Below are positions 17,329-29,506 of a stretch of 64,000 nt of DNA, one piece after another. How positions within the stretch are numbered: the first letter of the stretch is position 1; each line of letters starts with the position of its first letter. The stretch comes from Leptobacterium flavescens. Lineage in GTDB: Bacteria > Bacteroidota > Bacteroidia > Flavobacteriales > Flavobacteriaceae. The notes under the pieces were generated by a model. The model saw only the letters and a list, made by a program, of their open reading frames with translations, was not told the origin of the DNA and made no database searches. The translations under genes and the position numbers were made by a program. The DNA lies in assembly GCF_010671605.1 (NCBI RefSeq), contig NZ_JAABOO010000002.1, positions 1 through 64,000 on the forward strand, in the 5' to 3' direction.

Positions 17329-18189
17329 TTATGAGGCCACTAAAAATATGCTAATTACGGCTATTGCTATTCCCAGCCAGTTTTTGGGGCTTAGTTTTTC
17401 CCTGAACAAAAGGATCCCTAAAAGTGTGGTGAGCATTACAACCGCTACATTATTTATGGTAAATACCGTAGAACTGTTTAAAGTTTCGCTTTGCAATGCT
17501 TTCAGTAAAAAATAAACCGAATAATAATTAGGAACTCCCAGCATGATCCCACCTATAATGTTGATCCCTTTTATCTTTAACTGCCCTCTGATACCCTTGA
17601 AAATCAATATCAGCAGCCCGGAAATTGCCGCGAAAAAGAAAATGGTGGCAGAAAACAACGGAACCTCTCCCGGGTCTACATAAGTAGTCTCCAGGTATTT
17701 TAGGCTGGTGTCTATAACTCCCGAGCCCAGGAACAGGAGCAAAGGATAGATAAAGTTTTTTCGTTCTATTCGAAGGTTCTTTTGTTTCATTGCCGTGAGG
17801 TATACGGCAATTAGCGCCAGAATGATCCCGATAAGTTTAATGGGCCCCAGATGATCTTTATAAACGATCACTGCAAAAATAATAGGAATAACCACCGACA
17901 TTTTCCCGGCTACCGAAGCAACCGATACCCCGTTCTTCTGTGATGCCAGGGCCATTACATTAAAGACCGCAATAAAAAGAAAGCCTAAAAGCAGAGCGCC
18001 GATAAACCAGGATTTTGTGTGATGTTCCGCCCATTCTACCGTACTTTCATAGGAAAGGATACCAACGGTACAGGCTACAGCATAATTAACTATAATGGCC
18101 TGAAAGGTATTTACCCGGTATCGGTCATAAAGCTTAAATATGATAAATATAAGACTGGCAAAGACGACACTGAGAATAAGATAGATCAA
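17329..18189 (-). CDS. EamA-type (DMT superfamily) transporter
   Basis: This 286-residue integral membrane protein shows about ten hydrophobic helices and the two-repeat arrangement of the drug/metabolite transporter superfamily. It starts MIYLILSVVFASLIFIIFKLY and ends LGIAIAVISIFLVAS. The motif HLGPIKLIGIILALIAVYL (about 117-135) ends the first repeat and LSPKNWLGIAIAVISIF the second, typical of EamA domains. Substrate is unknown. Its start overlaps the stop of the HAD phosphatase gene upstream by four bases, so the two are translationally coupled. Confidence 0.85.
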   Translation of the reverse strand: MIYLILSVVFASLIFIIFKLYDRYRVNTFQAIIVNYAVACTVGILSYESTVEWAEHHTKSWFIGALLLGFLFIAVFNVMALASQKNGVSVASVAGKMSVVIPIIFAVIVYKDHLGPIKLIGIILALIAVYLTAMKQKNLRIERKNFIYPLLLFLGSGVIDTSLKYLETTYVDPGEVPLFSATIFFFAAISGLLILIFKGIRGQLKIKGINIIGGIMLGVPNYYSVYFLLKALQSETLNSSTVFTINNVAVVMLTTLLGILLFREKLSPKNWLGIAIAVISIFLVAS

Positions 18190-18800
18190 TGGATGAGTTC
18201 TTTTAGGTTAAACAACTTGGTAATATCATCTACTCCAGGGATAAGGTTCCAACTCCTGATACCCATGGCTTCGGCTGCTCTTGTGTTTTCTTCCGTATCA
18301 TCGATAAAAAATGATTCGGATTCCTTTAAGCCGTTTTGCTTCATGACAAATTCATATATTTCTTTATCCGGCTTTCTCAGTTGTATCTCATGCGAGAGGT
18401 AAAATTGCTCAAAGCATTTATAGAAGCGATCATAACGGTCTTTCCCCATACGCTCTATAACTCTTTTAATATGCAGTTCATTGGTATTGCTGAGTAAAAA
18501 AAGGCGATAGTTATTCTCCCGTGCCAGCGATTCTATAAAATCCAATCTATATTCGGGAAAATCGAGGATAATAGCATTCCAGGCATCTTCCAGTTCTTTT
18601 TCGGAAGCATTTGGGAACAAATTTTTATAGAAACCCACAAATTCGGTAGTAGATACCAGCCCTCTCTCATAATCGTGATTGATATGTGTCATTTCTGCGG
18701 TGACTTCCTTCAGCCCTAACAGCTGCATATGCTTTAAAGTGGCTTGCTTGTCGAGGTCGATAAAAATATCGCCAAAATCAAAAATAATGTTCTTTATCAT
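18186..18800 (-). CDS. HAD family hydrolase (YihX-type phosphatase)
   Basis: The 204-residue protein has HAD motif I in IIFDFGDIFIDLD (Asp8/Asp12 region), motif II in RLFLLSNTNELH (about 94-105), and motif III/IV in LRKPDKEIY and SFFIDDTEENTRAAEAMGI (about 157-175). It belongs to the HAD-IA group that includes YihX and epoxide hydrolase N-terminal phosphatases, which act on sugar phosphates. It overlaps both the transporter gene downstream and ribD upstream by four bases. A flavin-pathway phosphatase role (the missing ArPP step) is a possible inference from ribD, not shown by sequence. Confidence 0.88.
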   Translation of the reverse strand: MIKNIIFDFGDIFIDLDKQATLKHMQLLGLKEVTAEMTHINHDYERGLVSTTEFVGFYKNLFPNASEKELEDAWNAIILDFPEYRLDFIESLARENNYRLFLLSNTNELHIKRVIERMGKDRYDRFYKCFEQFYLSHEIQLRKPDKEIYEFVMKQNGLKESESFFIDDTEENTRAAEAMGIRSWNLIPGVDDITKLFNLKELIH

Positions 18801-19852
18801 GTATTCCTGTATATGCTTAACCGATCTCCTTTAATATCGTGTTCCTCTTTTGTATTTGCATTCAATTCCGGTGCCCGGAGCCCGCTTTTAAGATCGGAAC
18901 TACCTGTAAACACTCTCGCTTCATCCCAGAGTCCTTCTTCTATAAAAGTATTTAAGGTCTGTGCTCCTCCCTCAATTATTACGCTCTGTACCTGGTGCTT
19001 ATAGAGGATATCACATATCTGGTTCCCGACATTTGTGGTGAAATCCATTTTTTCCAGGCTGATATTTTTGTTTTCAGGAACTGATCCTTTCTCACCGGAC
19101 AGCACGATCGTATTAACCGTTCCATCATAAACGGCATAGGTATGCGGGATCCTTCCTTTAGGGTCGAGAATGACTCTGACCGGATCTTTGCCGTTCCAGG
19201 AACGCGTATTTAACTTTGGATTGTCGTTGATAACCGTATTGGTTCCCACCAATATTCCGCTTTCCTCACTTCGCCATTTGTGTACAAGCTGCCGGGAATA
19301 AGCATTTGTGATCCAATGAGGTTTTGCTTCGCTAATATCTTTTACTGCAGTTTCGGGAGAAATAAAGCCGTCATTGCTTTGAGCCCATTTCAATATAATA
19401 TAGGGGCGTTTTTTTGTGTGAAAAGTAAAAAAACGCCTGTTGACATCGATACACTCCTTTTCAAGAACACCGACATTTACCTCACATCCGGCTGCCTGGA
19501 GTTTCCGGATCCCGTTTCCGGAAACCTTATCGTGAGGATCGGTCGTTCCGATCACCACTTTCTTTATTTTTTTCGCTATGATAAGATCACTGCAGGGAGG
19601 TGTTTTTCCGAAATGACTGCAGGGTTCCAGGCTCACATATATTGTGGACTCCGGTAAAAGAGAAGGTTGTTTTACAGAATTAATAGCGTTTACCTCGGCA
19701 TGAGGCCCGCCATACGGACTCGTATAGCCTTCTCCTATGATTTTTTCATTGTGAACGATTACTGCTCCGACCGATGGATTGGGTATGGCTGCAGGAAGAC
19801 CATTTTTAGCCAGTTCTATACAGCGGTTTATGTATTTTTCATGTATCTTCAC
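18797..19852 (-). CDS. ribD: Bifunctional riboflavin biosynthesis deaminase/reductase RibD
   Basis: RibD catalyses the second and third steps of riboflavin synthesis. The N-terminal deaminase has the zinc site HAEVNAI (about 51-57) and PCSHFGKTPPC (about 77-87). The C-terminal reductase domain starts near residue 150 (RPYIILKWAQSNDGFISPE) and contains SGILVGTNTVINDNP and IIEGGAQTLNTFIEEGLWDEARVF. At 351 residues it is a normal fusion. No FMN riboswitch was seen in the 32 bases upstream. The coupled HAD phosphatase downstream could supply the dephosphorylation step of the same pathway. Confidence 0.95.
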   Translation of the reverse strand: MKIHEKYINRCIELAKNGLPAAIPNPSVGAVIVHNEKIIGEGYTSPYGGPHAEVNAINSVKQPSLLPESTIYVSLEPCSHFGKTPPCSDLIIAKKIKKVVIGTTDPHDKVSGNGIRKLQAAGCEVNVGVLEKECIDVNRRFFTFHTKKRPYIILKWAQSNDGFISPETAVKDISEAKPHWITNAYSRQLVHKWRSEESGILVGTNTVINDNPKLNTRSWNGKDPVRVILDPKGRIPHTYAVYDGTVNTIVLSGEKGSVPENKNISLEKMDFTTNVGNQICDILYKHQVQSVIIEGGAQTLNTFIEEGLWDEARVFTGSSDLKSGLRAPELNANTKEEHDIKGDRLSIYRNT

Positions 19853-19884
19853 AGCACAAAAATAGCATAATAAAAACGAATATT

Positions 19885-20382
19885 TTGAGTGTAATTATAA
19901 GAGATATTGTTCCGGGTGATAATGAGCGAATTGCTTTTATAATACGAAGTGTCCTGGAGGATTTTAATGTTCCCAAAACGGGCTCTACCTACGCCGATGA
20001 ATCCCTTAACCATATGTATGAATCCTATGATGTAAAAGATGCACATTACTTTGTGGTGGAACTCAACGGAGAACTCATCGGAGGAGCGGGGATATCTCAG
20101 CTGGATAACTATAAAGGGAAAGTTTGCGAACTGCAGAAGATGTATCTCTTACCTGTTGCCAGAGGAAAAGGCATCGGAAGCAGACTTATTCAATTATGCC
20201 TGGAAAAAGCTGAAGAACTGGGGTATACCGAATGTTACCTGGAAACCTTACCGGGAATGGAAGTTGCTCAGAAACTTTATGAGAAGAACGGTTTTGAATA
20301 TCTCGACAATCCTATGGGAGATACAGGTCATTGTGTTTGCCCGGTATGGATGTTAAAAAAACTGGAGGAGAAGGCTAAATGA
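19885..20382 (+). CDS. GNAT family N-acetyltransferase
   Basis: This 165-residue acetyltransferase starts at a TTG (MSVIIRDIVPGDNERIAF); no ATG lies in the right place and the second strand IIRDIVPGD needs this start. The acetyl-CoA site is MYLLPVARGKGIGSRLIQLC (about 90-109), followed by CYLETLPGMEVAQKLYEKNGF (about 117-137). It ends with the cysteine-containing HCVCPVWMLKKL. The stop overlaps prmC by four bases, so the two are coupled. Substrate is unknown. Confidence 0.85.
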   Translation: MSVIIRDIVPGDNERIAFIIRSVLEDFNVPKTGSTYADESLNHMYESYDVKDAHYFVVELNGELIGGAGISQLDNYKGKVCELQKMYLLPVARGKGIGSRLIQLCLEKAEELGYTECYLETLPGMEVAQKLYEKNGFEYLDNPMGDTGHCVCPVWMLKKLEEKAK

Positions 20383-21239
20383 GGTTAAAGGAAATACAGC
20401 AGTTGTTCCACAAAGAGCTGGATGCACTTTTCGGGCCGGAAGAAACAGATCAGTTTTTTTATCTCCTTTTAGAGGAATATTGCGGGTTAAAAGCCTTTAC
20501 CCTGGCATTATCTCCCGAACATACCGCCGATAAAGAGACCGAACAGAAGTTTTTTGAAGCCCTGAGCAGACTAAAGACAGAACAACCCATTCAGCAGATC
20601 CTGGGAAAGACCCTGTTTTGCGACCTGGAGTTTAAGATTAACAAACATGTACTTATTCCCAGGCCGGAGACTGAAGAGCTGGTAAAATGGATAGAGAATG
20701 AGGTTAAGGACCGGTCAAACGATAACCCTTTAAAAATACTGGATATAGGCACGGGAAGCGGATGTATTGCGATTTCCCTGGCAAAATTACTGGAAAAAGC
20801 AGAAGTCCATGCGATGGATGTCTCTGCAGATGCGCTGGAACTGGCCCGGGAAAATGCATCGCATAATAAAGCGGAAGTGACATTTATAGAGGCCGATATC
20901 CTTAAACTGGAGGCACTTCCGGAGAAATATGATATTATTGTTTCCAATCCGCCATACGTTAGAAGATCGGAGGAAAAGCAGATGAAAGCCAATGTGTTGA
21001 AGTACGAACCGCACCTGGCTTTGTTTGTTGAAGATGAGGATCCTTTGTTGTTTTACCGCAGGATCACTGCTATGGCTGTTGATAATTTAATGCCCGGAGG
21101 ATGTATATTCTTCGAAATCAATCAGTATCTTAGTTCGTCTATGAATAAGCTCTTGAATGAGTACGGTTTTACAGAGATAGAACTGAGAAAGGATATTTTT
21201 GAAAATGACAGGATGATAAGAGCTGTTAAAGCAAATTAA
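20379..21239 (+). CDS. prmC: Peptide chain release factor N5-glutamine methyltransferase
   Basis: PrmC methylates the GGQ glutamine of release factors RF1 and RF2. The catalytic NPPY is at residues 190-193 (VSNPPYVRR). The SAM site is LDIGTGSGCIAISLA (about 121-135), and the RPETEELV segment (about 95-102) precedes it. The length of 286 residues is typical. It starts inside the stop of the upstream acetyltransferase gene and is followed one base later by the LOG gene, so all three probably form one transcript. Confidence 0.95.
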   Translation: MRLKEIQQLFHKELDALFGPEETDQFFYLLLEEYCGLKAFTLALSPEHTADKETEQKFFEALSRLKTEQPIQQILGKTLFCDLEFKINKHVLIPRPETEELVKWIENEVKDRSNDNPLKILDIGTGSGCIAISLAKLLEKAEVHAMDVSADALELARENASHNKAEVTFIEADILKLEALPEKYDIIVSNPPYVRRSEEKQMKANVLKYEPHLALFVEDEDPLLFYRRITAMAVDNLMPGGCIFFEINQYLSSSMNKLLNEYGFTEIELRKDIFENDRMIRAVKAN

Positions 21240-21240
21240 T

Positions 21241-21822
21241 ATGGAACGGATAGTAGTTTTTTGCGGGAGCAGTGAAGGGAATGATCAGAAAGTAATAGAT
21301 GAAGCCCGTGCATTGGGCCGGCGTTTTGCCGAACTGGAGATCGCTCTGGTATACGGAGCAGCCAAAATAGGGGTCATGGGTCAACTGGCCAAAGCTTGCC
21401 TGGATCATCATGGAAAAGTTATAGGGGTTATTCCCGAATTCCTTAAAATGAAAGAGGTTGTTCATCTCGGCCTTACCGAATTGTACACCACGAGGAATAT
21501 GCATGAGCGCAAGCTGAAAATGCACGAACTGTCGGATGCGATTATTGCCTTACCGGGAGGTTTCGGAACATTGGAGGAATTGTTTGAAATGATTACCTGG
21601 GCACAATTGGGCCTTCATCAAAAACCGGTAGGACTACTTAATACAAACGGTTTTTATGATCATTTACTGAAATTCCTGGAACACATGGTGAAAAAAGGCT
21701 TCCTTAAAATTGAAAATTACGAGATGCTTCTCGTTGGAAGTACTGTTGATGAATTACTGCATAAAATGAACAACTACAGGCCTAAGCCGGTACCCAAATG
21801 GATTAAAAAAGATCAGGTATAA
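21241..21822 (+). CDS. LOG family protein (TIGR00730, cytokinin riboside 5'-monophosphate phosphoribohydrolase-like)
   Basis: The 193-residue protein has the family signature PGGFGTLEELFEMITWAQLG (about 102-121), with the PGGxGTxxE motif, and starts IVVFCGSSEGND. LOG proteins hydrolyse nucleoside monophosphates at the ribose-base bond; older annotations call them lysine decarboxylases, which is wrong. The bacterial role may be nucleotide housekeeping. It lies one base after prmC and 33 bases before ligA in the same direction. Confidence 0.92.
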   Translation: MERIVVFCGSSEGNDQKVIDEARALGRRFAELEIALVYGAAKIGVMGQLAKACLDHHGKVIGVIPEFLKMKEVVHLGLTELYTTRNMHERKLKMHELSDAIIALPGGFGTLEELFEMITWAQLGLHQKPVGLLNTNGFYDHLLKFLEHMVKKGFLKIENYEMLLVGSTVDELLHKMNNYRPKPVPKWIKKDQV

Positions 21823-21834
21823 ACAAAACATTAA

Positions 21835-24504
<2,670 letters not shown>

Positions 24505-24530
<26 letters not shown>

Positions 24531-25416
24531 CCGCTACATTTTTATCCTTGTCAAAATAAAAATCAATCCGTCCGAGGTTGATCCCGTAACAACCTACCTG
24601 GTTAATAAGCATTTCTTCACCTTTACGATTGGTGTGGATCTCGGGAGCGTCCATAAAAGTATGGGTGTGCCCACCAATGATCAGGTCTATATTTTCTGTC
24701 TGAGCTGCCAGATTCACATCTGAAGCCAACTGAGCGTTTCCATAAGAATATCCCAGGTGGGAAAGACAGATGACCAGATCGCATTGCTTCTCTTCCTTTA
24801 ATTCACGACTCACATCCTGTGCGGTCTCTACCGGATCCAGGTAGCGGGTTTCCTTATAAAGTTGTTGGGTAACCAATCCCGCCAGACGTATTCCCAGGCC
24901 GAACGCCCCGATCCTTATCCCGTCTACCGTAAATATTTTGTATGGTTTAACATGTGTATCCATTACTGTGTTGGAGAAGTCGTAATTGGCCGATAAAAAA
25001 TCGAAGGATGCATGCGGTAGCTGAGCATATAGACCATCTATCCCGTTATCGAAATCGTGATTCCCGATAGTGGCTGCATCGTATTTAAGCATACTCATCA
25101 GTTTGAATTCAAGTTCCCCTCCGTAATAATTAAAATAGGGAGTGCCCTGAAAGATATCTCCGGCATCAAACAACAGGGTATTAGGGTTTTCCTTTCGGAT
25201 AGCTTCTACCAGGGTTGCCCTTCTCGATACCCCTCCCTGATTAGGATTCCTGGGATCGTCCGGAGGAAGCGCATCTATATGACTGTGAACATCATTGGTG
25301 TGTAAAATGGTAATGTGTTTCCGGCTGTTTAATGAGCAGGAAGACAGAGGAAGTCCCCCTAAGGTTAAAAGCGTTGTACCTGCTGCGGTATTTCGTATAA
25401 AATTCCTTCTGTTCAT
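24505..25416 (-). CDS. Metallophosphatase domain of a split 5'-nucleotidase, Tat-exported
   Basis: This 303-residue protein starts RRNFIRNTAAGTTLLTLGG, a twin-arginine-like signal. The calcineurin-like metal site shows HTNDVHSHID (about 39-48), LFDAGDIFQGTPYF (about 80-93), IGNHDFDNGIDGL (about 116-128), CLSHLGYS and IIGGHTHTFM (about 247-256). This is the catalytic half of UshA-type 5'-nucleotidases. The C-terminal substrate-binding half is a separate gene (25420-26175) three bases upstream in the same transcript. The two together equal a normal 5'-nucleotidase. Confidence 0.9.
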
Positions 25417-25419
25417 TAC

Positions 25420-26175
25420 TTATTGGATTGTAAATCTTTGGTCGTATTCAGGAGCTATGGTGTCCTGCTTTTTAAAATAGTCTATCATGGCATTCCTGAT
25501 GAGGTAATTGGTATCAGTAATGTCTTTTTCGTTCATAAAAAAGTTCATACTATCCCCTCCGTTAGACAGGTAATTGGAAGTGGCCACATAGTAGATCCTG
25601 TCCTTTTGCGGTTCTTCTCCTCCGATAAGCAATTGTTTAACCGAGTAGTCCTGGTTAAGCGTTAGCTGTATATGTTTGGAGAGGGGATGGGCCAGTTTTC
25701 GGCTGGTCAGATAATTAACAAGTTCTATGATCTTGTTATAGGGAAGTCCCACCACTACAATATTATTCTCGAAAGGCATGATCTCATAGGCGGTACGGGC
25801 GGAAACCTCTCCCTTTGCCATGGGAGCCCGGATCCCTCCGTGATTCAAAAGCACAAAATCGATATGTTTTTCGGTCCTGGAATAAAAAATAGGATCAGCC
25901 TGCTCATATACCAGGTCTGCCAGTAAATTTCCGATAGCCGTGTTCAGCGGAGTGTCTTTTTTAGAAATGGTAGCCACATTATATGCCAGAGGCTCATCCA
26001 GGGTTTTATTGATGTGATCTCTGTAGGGAGTGACAAATTTTTCTATAGAAGAATCCGCTGTAAGAGAGTCGTTGATATTGATCTGTTTTCCGTGTATTTC
26101 AGCAAGTTGCTGCTTGTTTTGACAGGAATAGGAAAGGAGAATTGTTACAAATACAACAAAATGTTTTATTTTCAT
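25420..26175 (-). CDS. 5'-nucleotidase C-terminal domain lipoprotein
   Basis: From the ATG at 26175 the protein has 251 residues; a longer frame to 26349 has no support and would run over the promoter of the divergent gene. It starts MKIKHFVVFVTILLSYSCQN, a lipoprotein signal with lipobox ending at Cys20. The 5_nucleotid_C domain is visible as NTAIGNLLADLVYEQ, FVLLNHGGIRAPMAKGEVSA, YEIMPFENNIVVVGL and YYVATSNYLSNGGDSMNFF. It holds the substrate-binding half; the catalytic half is the next gene, suggesting a two-subunit enzyme in the periplasm. Confidence 0.88.
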   Translation of the reverse strand: MKIKHFVVFVTILLSYSCQNKQQLAEIHGKQININDSLTADSSIEKFVTPYRDHINKTLDEPLAYNVATISKKDTPLNTAIGNLLADLVYEQADPIFYSRTEKHIDFVLLNHGGIRAPMAKGEVSARTAYEIMPFENNIVVVGLPYNKIIELVNYLTSRKLAHPLSKHIQLTLNQDYSVKQLLIGGEEPQKDRIYYVATSNYLSNGGDSMNFFMNEKDITDTNYLIRNAMIDYFKKQDTIAPEYDQRFTIQ

Positions 26176-26221
26176 TCTGATAAGTTTAACTTCTGTTAAG
26201 CATTTTGTGGATGAATATGTA

Positions 26222-26229
26222 TATTTTTG
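26222..26229 (+). promoter_or_regulatory. -7 promoter element before the DUF6913 gene
   Basis: TATTTTTG matches TAnnTTTG and is 19 bases before the ATG at 26249. A TTG at 26205-26207 is 14 bases upstream, shorter than usual. Confidence 0.5.
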
Positions 26230-26248
26230 CAATGCAAAGTAAAGATAC

Positions 26249-26773
26249 ATGTTTTTAAATAGATTAAAAGAAATTTCGGCAGATAAGGCACTAAAAAAAG
26301 TGCTTTCTTCAGGATACCTTTCGGATGCTGTCAGCACCGGAAAAATCAACTCCTTTGCTTGTATTCTGAATATTGATGAGTTTAATCATGCCGAAGTATT
26401 TTTTGAACTGGCCAAAGAGTTAGACCTGAGGCAGGATCAGTTTAAAATCATTGGTTTTACGGAAGGAAGTACCGATAATCATTCATATTCATTTCCCGTG
26501 TTTTCTCCCAAAGACCTCAAATGGAAGGGTAAGGTCGAAAACGGAGATGTTCAGGAATTTCTCGATAAGAAATACGATGTACTTCTCAATTATTACAACG
26601 ATGCACCTCTTATCCTGATGCTGGTGAGTGCTTATACCAAAGCAGATTTTAAAGTGGGACTTCTTTCAAAGAACGAAGCCTTAAACAATATGATCATGGA
26701 TATCAGGCCTAAAGAATTTTCAAAATTCAAGACTGAATTTGTAAAGTACCTTTCCATTTTAAAGAAAATATAA
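26249..26773 (+). CDS. DUF6913 family protein
   Basis: The 174-residue protein is soluble and without a signal peptide or known motif. It has an alternating pattern compatible with a Rossmann-like alpha/beta fold: [11 protein letters not shown] (about 35-45), FKIIGFTEG (about 69-77) and [23 protein letters not shown] (about 109-131). It matches the DUF6913 family, which is almost confined to Flavobacteriia and typically sits next to dapA, as it does here (one base before the dapA ATG). A functional link to lysine or peptidoglycan synthesis is only a guess from position. Confidence 0.75.
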   Translation: MFLNRLKEISADKALKKVLSSGYLSDAVSTGKINSFACILNIDEFNHAEVFFELAKELDLRQDQFKIIGFTEGSTDNHSYSFPVFSPKDLKWKGKVENGDVQEFLDKKYDVLLNYYNDAPLILMLVSAYTKADFKVGLLSKNEALNNMIMDIRPKEFSKFKTEFVKYLSILKKI

Positions 26774-26774
26774 A

Positions 26775-27650
26775 ATGTCAAAATTTATCGGAACGGGAGT
26801 GGCATTGGTAACTCCATTTAAGAATGATTTCAGTGTAGATACGGAAGCACTGACCAGAATAGTGAATTTTGTAATCGAAGGCGGAGTTGAATATCTCGTG
26901 GTATTGGGAACAACTGCAGAGAGCGCTACCTTGTCCAAAGAGGAAAAGGAGTTGGTAAAAAGCACTATTTCCAAAGCCAATAACGGCAGGGTTCCGATGG
27001 TACTCGGTATAGGAGGAAATAATACAGCTGCTGTGACGGAAGAGATCAAAAACACAGACCTTTCAGATTACGATGCCGTTCTTTCTGTTTCTCCGTACTA
27101 TAACAAACCCACACAAGAAGGGATCTACCAACACTTTAAAGCAGTAGCGGGAGCTACCGAAAAGGCAATTATCATTTACAATGTTCCGGGAAGGACTTCT
27201 TCTAATATTGCTCCGGAAACAGCCATCCGACTGGCAAAGGATTTTAGTAATATTATCGGGATCAAAGAAGCTGCCGGCGATATCGTACAGGCAATGCGTC
27301 TTATCAAGGACAAGCCCGAAGGTTTCCTTGTAATTTCCGGTGATGATATGATTACCTTACCGATGACTACCGGTGGAGGAGCCGGAGTAATATCTGTAAT
27401 CGGACAGGGTATTCCAAGAGAATTTTCCGATATGGTGCGTTATGCCCTTGAAGGGAATAATGAAAAAGCCAACGAATTACACTATCAGGTAATGGAAAGT
27501 ATAGACCTGATCTTTGAGGAAGGAAACCCCGCAGGGATCAAATCCATTCACAAATACCTGGGCTTGAGTGAGAATACGGTTCGCCTGCCTCTGATGCCTG
27601 CAAGTGATGAATTGACCAAAAAAATTAATAGATTTATGGAAAATATGTAA
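26775..27650 (+). CDS. dapA: 4-hydroxy-tetrahydrodipicolinate synthase
   Basis: DapA condenses pyruvate with aspartate semialdehyde, the first step of the diaminopimelate branch. The 291-residue TIM barrel has [17 protein letters not shown] (about 6-22), [10 protein letters not shown] (about 45-54), the active tyrosine in [11 protein letters not shown] (about 134-144) and the Schiff-base lysine in GIKEAAGD (about 160-167). It follows the DUF6913 gene directly and precedes the Kir channel gene by 14 bases. dapF, the later enzyme, is in another operon at 10235. Confidence 0.97.
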   Translation: MSKFIGTGVALVTPFKNDFSVDTEALTRIVNFVIEGGVEYLVVLGTTAESATLSKEEKELVKSTISKANNGRVPMVLGIGGNNTAAVTEEIKNTDLSDYDAVLSVSPYYNKPTQEGIYQHFKAVAGATEKAIIIYNVPGRTSSNIAPETAIRLAKDFSNIIGIKEAAGDIVQAMRLIKDKPEGFLVISGDDMITLPMTTGGGAGVISVIGQGIPREFSDMVRYALEGNNEKANELHYQVMESIDLIFEEGNPAGIKSIHKYLGLSENTVRLPLMPASDELTKKINRFMENM

Positions 27651-27664
27651 ATCTATTCACTTCA

Positions 27665-28591
27665 ATGGCTAAGACAAAACAGGTAGCCGATCCGGGGTTT
27701 GGAAGGACTTCTGCAGAGAATGTACAGCGTTTTGTAAACAAAGACGGTACCTTCAACATTAAACATATTAATCATAAGAACCAGATCACTAATACCTTTA
27801 GTTATCTGATAGATATTTCATGGCCCAGATTTTTTCTACTGATATTTCTGGGCTATGTCGTTATTAATTCTGTTTTTGCGATTATTTATCTGCTTATCGG
27901 TCTGCAACACCTGAACGGGGCTACCGGTAATATGTTCTATGATTTCCTGAATGCCTTTTTCTTTTCTGCCCAGACCATCACCACGGTGGGGTACGGAAAA
28001 ATGTCACCTTCGGGCACCCTGGCAGGGGTTATATCTACCATTCAGGCCCTGGTGGGTTTACTGAGCTTCTCATTTATTACAGGACTCCTGTACGGAAGGT
28101 TTGCAAAACCGAGATCCTTTGTGAAATTCAGCGAAAAAATTATTCACCGGCCGTTTAATGGAGGGACGGCCATCATGTTCAGGATCATGAATATGAAGAA
28201 AACAGTGATGTTGCAACCTAAGATCACGGTTACCCTGTCCTTACTGGATAAGGATGATGACGGATATAAATCCAGATTCTTTAAACTGGCACTCGAAAGA
28301 GAGCAGATATCCTATCTTCCCACTACCTGGACCATTGTTCATGAAATAAAGGAAGAAAGCCCGCTTTTTGGTTACAGCAGGGAGGAATTAAAAAAACTGA
28401 AAGGAGAGTTTATCGTCCTGGCTACCTATTTTGATGAATCCTTTAATCAGGATGTGCACAGAGTGTATTCCTATACCCTCGAAGAAATTTCATTTGACCG
28501 AATATTCGATAAAGCCTTTGAATTTGATGGGGAAGGAGTGATCGTGCTGGATCACGAGAAGTTGAACAGAACAAATTCGATAAATAGTTAA
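27665..28591 (+). CDS. Inward rectifier potassium channel (KirBac-like)
   Basis: The 308-residue protein has two membrane helices (about 50-75 and 115-140) flanking a pore loop with the selectivity filter TITTVGYGKMSPSG (about 104-117). A large C-terminal immunoglobulin-like cytoplasmic domain follows (FRIMNMKKTVMLQPKITVTLSL onward), with the family pattern PTTWTIVHEIKEESPLFGYS. This architecture is that of prokaryotic Kir channels. Gating ligand is unknown. It is the last gene before the bamD promoter. Confidence 0.93.
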   Translation: MAKTKQVADPGFGRTSAENVQRFVNKDGTFNIKHINHKNQITNTFSYLIDISWPRFFLLIFLGYVVINSVFAIIYLLIGLQHLNGATGNMFYDFLNAFFFSAQTITTVGYGKMSPSGTLAGVISTIQALVGLLSFSFITGLLYGRFAKPRSFVKFSEKIIHRPFNGGTAIMFRIMNMKKTVMLQPKITVTLSLLDKDDDGYKSRFFKLALEREQISYLPTTWTIVHEIKEESPLFGYSREELKKLKGEFIVLATYFDESFNQDVHRVYSYTLEEISFDRIFDKAFEFDGEGVIVLDHEKLNRTNSINS

Positions 28592-28675
28592 ATCTTTTTT
28601 AAATTAAAATATCCTGGGCTTTATTCAGTTATTTTAGCCAGTGAAATATTGTTTTTTTAATTAAAATAGAATATC

Positions 28676-28683
28676 TAATTTTG
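28676..28683 (+). promoter_or_regulatory. bamD -7 promoter element close to the start codon
   Basis: TAATTTTG matches TAnnTTTG and ends four bases before the ATG at 28688, so the predicted transcript would begin at or next to the start codon. A TTG at 28649-28651 is 24 bases upstream. Confidence 0.55.
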
Positions 28684-28687
28684 CCGA

Positions 28688-29494
28688 ATGATTAAAAACA
28701 AAAATTTATTATACCTGTCGCTTGTTCTGGTAATGTTATTAAGCTCCTGCGGGGAATATCAGAGTGCACTGAAAAGTGAAGACGTAAAGGTAAAATATGA
28801 ACTGGCTGAGAAGTATTACAATGAAGGTGATTACAAAAGAGCTGTACGTTTATTTGAGCAGATAGTGCCTAAGTATGTCGGTAAGCCTCAGGGAGAACGT
28901 ATTATTTTCTTGTATGCGGATGCTTATTATAAGCGGGAGGATTATTACCTGGCAGCCTATCAGTTTGATCGTTTCTCCAAGTCTTATCCCAGAAGTGAAA
29001 AGGCGGAGGAAGCTTCTTTTTACGGGGCGAAGAGTTATTACGAGTTATCCCCTAAATTCAGCATAGATCAGACAGAAACGGTAAATGCTATTGAAAAGCT
29101 TCAGTTGTATATCAACAAATATCCTGATTCGGAAAGAATTGCCGAAGCCAATGAAATGGTTAGGGAACTCAGAATAAAACTGGAGAAAAAAGCTTACGAA
29201 AGAGCAAAACAATATTATACAACTTCCTATTACCATGCGGCTATAAAAGCTTTAGAGCTTTTTATTTCCGACAATCCGGGAACCCCGTATAAGGAAGATG
29301 CACTGTTCTATCAATTCAGCGCTTCATACGCTCTGGCGATAAACAGTATACAACAAAAGAAAGAAGAGCGTCTGGCAGATGCTAAAAAATTATATGAGTC
29401 ATTTTCCTCAGATTTTGGTGAATCCAAACACATGAAAGAGGCTAGTGACATGATGAAAACCATTGATAAAGAATTAGAACAATTTAGTAAATAA
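28688..29494 (+). CDS. bamD: Outer membrane protein assembly factor BamD
   Basis: BamD is a lipoprotein of the BAM complex that inserts barrel proteins into the outer membrane. The start MIKNKNLLYLSLVLVMLLSSCGEY has a lipobox with the acylated Cys21. TPR-like helices follow: KYELAEKYYNEGDYKRAVRL (about 35-54), FLYADAYYKREDYYLAAYQF (about 74-93) and AIKALELFISDNPGTPYKED (about 188-207). Length is 268 residues. It heads the bamD-rpoZ-coaBC-porD-recN run. The order is conserved in many Bacteroidota. Confidence 0.93.
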   Translation: MIKNKNLLYLSLVLVMLLSSCGEYQSALKSEDVKVKYELAEKYYNEGDYKRAVRLFEQIVPKYVGKPQGERIIFLYADAYYKREDYYLAAYQFDRFSKSYPRSEKAEEASFYGAKSYYELSPKFSIDQTETVNAIEKLQLYINKYPDSERIAEANEMVRELRIKLEKKAYERAKQYYTTSYYHAAIKALELFISDNPGTPYKEDALFYQFSASYALAINSIQQKKEERLADAKKLYESFSSDFGESKHMKEASDMMKTIDKELEQFSK

Positions 29495-29506
29495 GCATTG
29501 TAGAAT

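Noticed and set aside
19853-19884. FMN riboswitch upstream of ribD
   Set aside because: Only 32 bases separate ribD from the divergent gene and no RFN element motif is present.
26176-26349. A longer N-terminus for the 5'-nucleotidase C-terminal protein
   Set aside because: The extra 58 residues run over the divergent gene's promoter and precede a proper lipoprotein signal.
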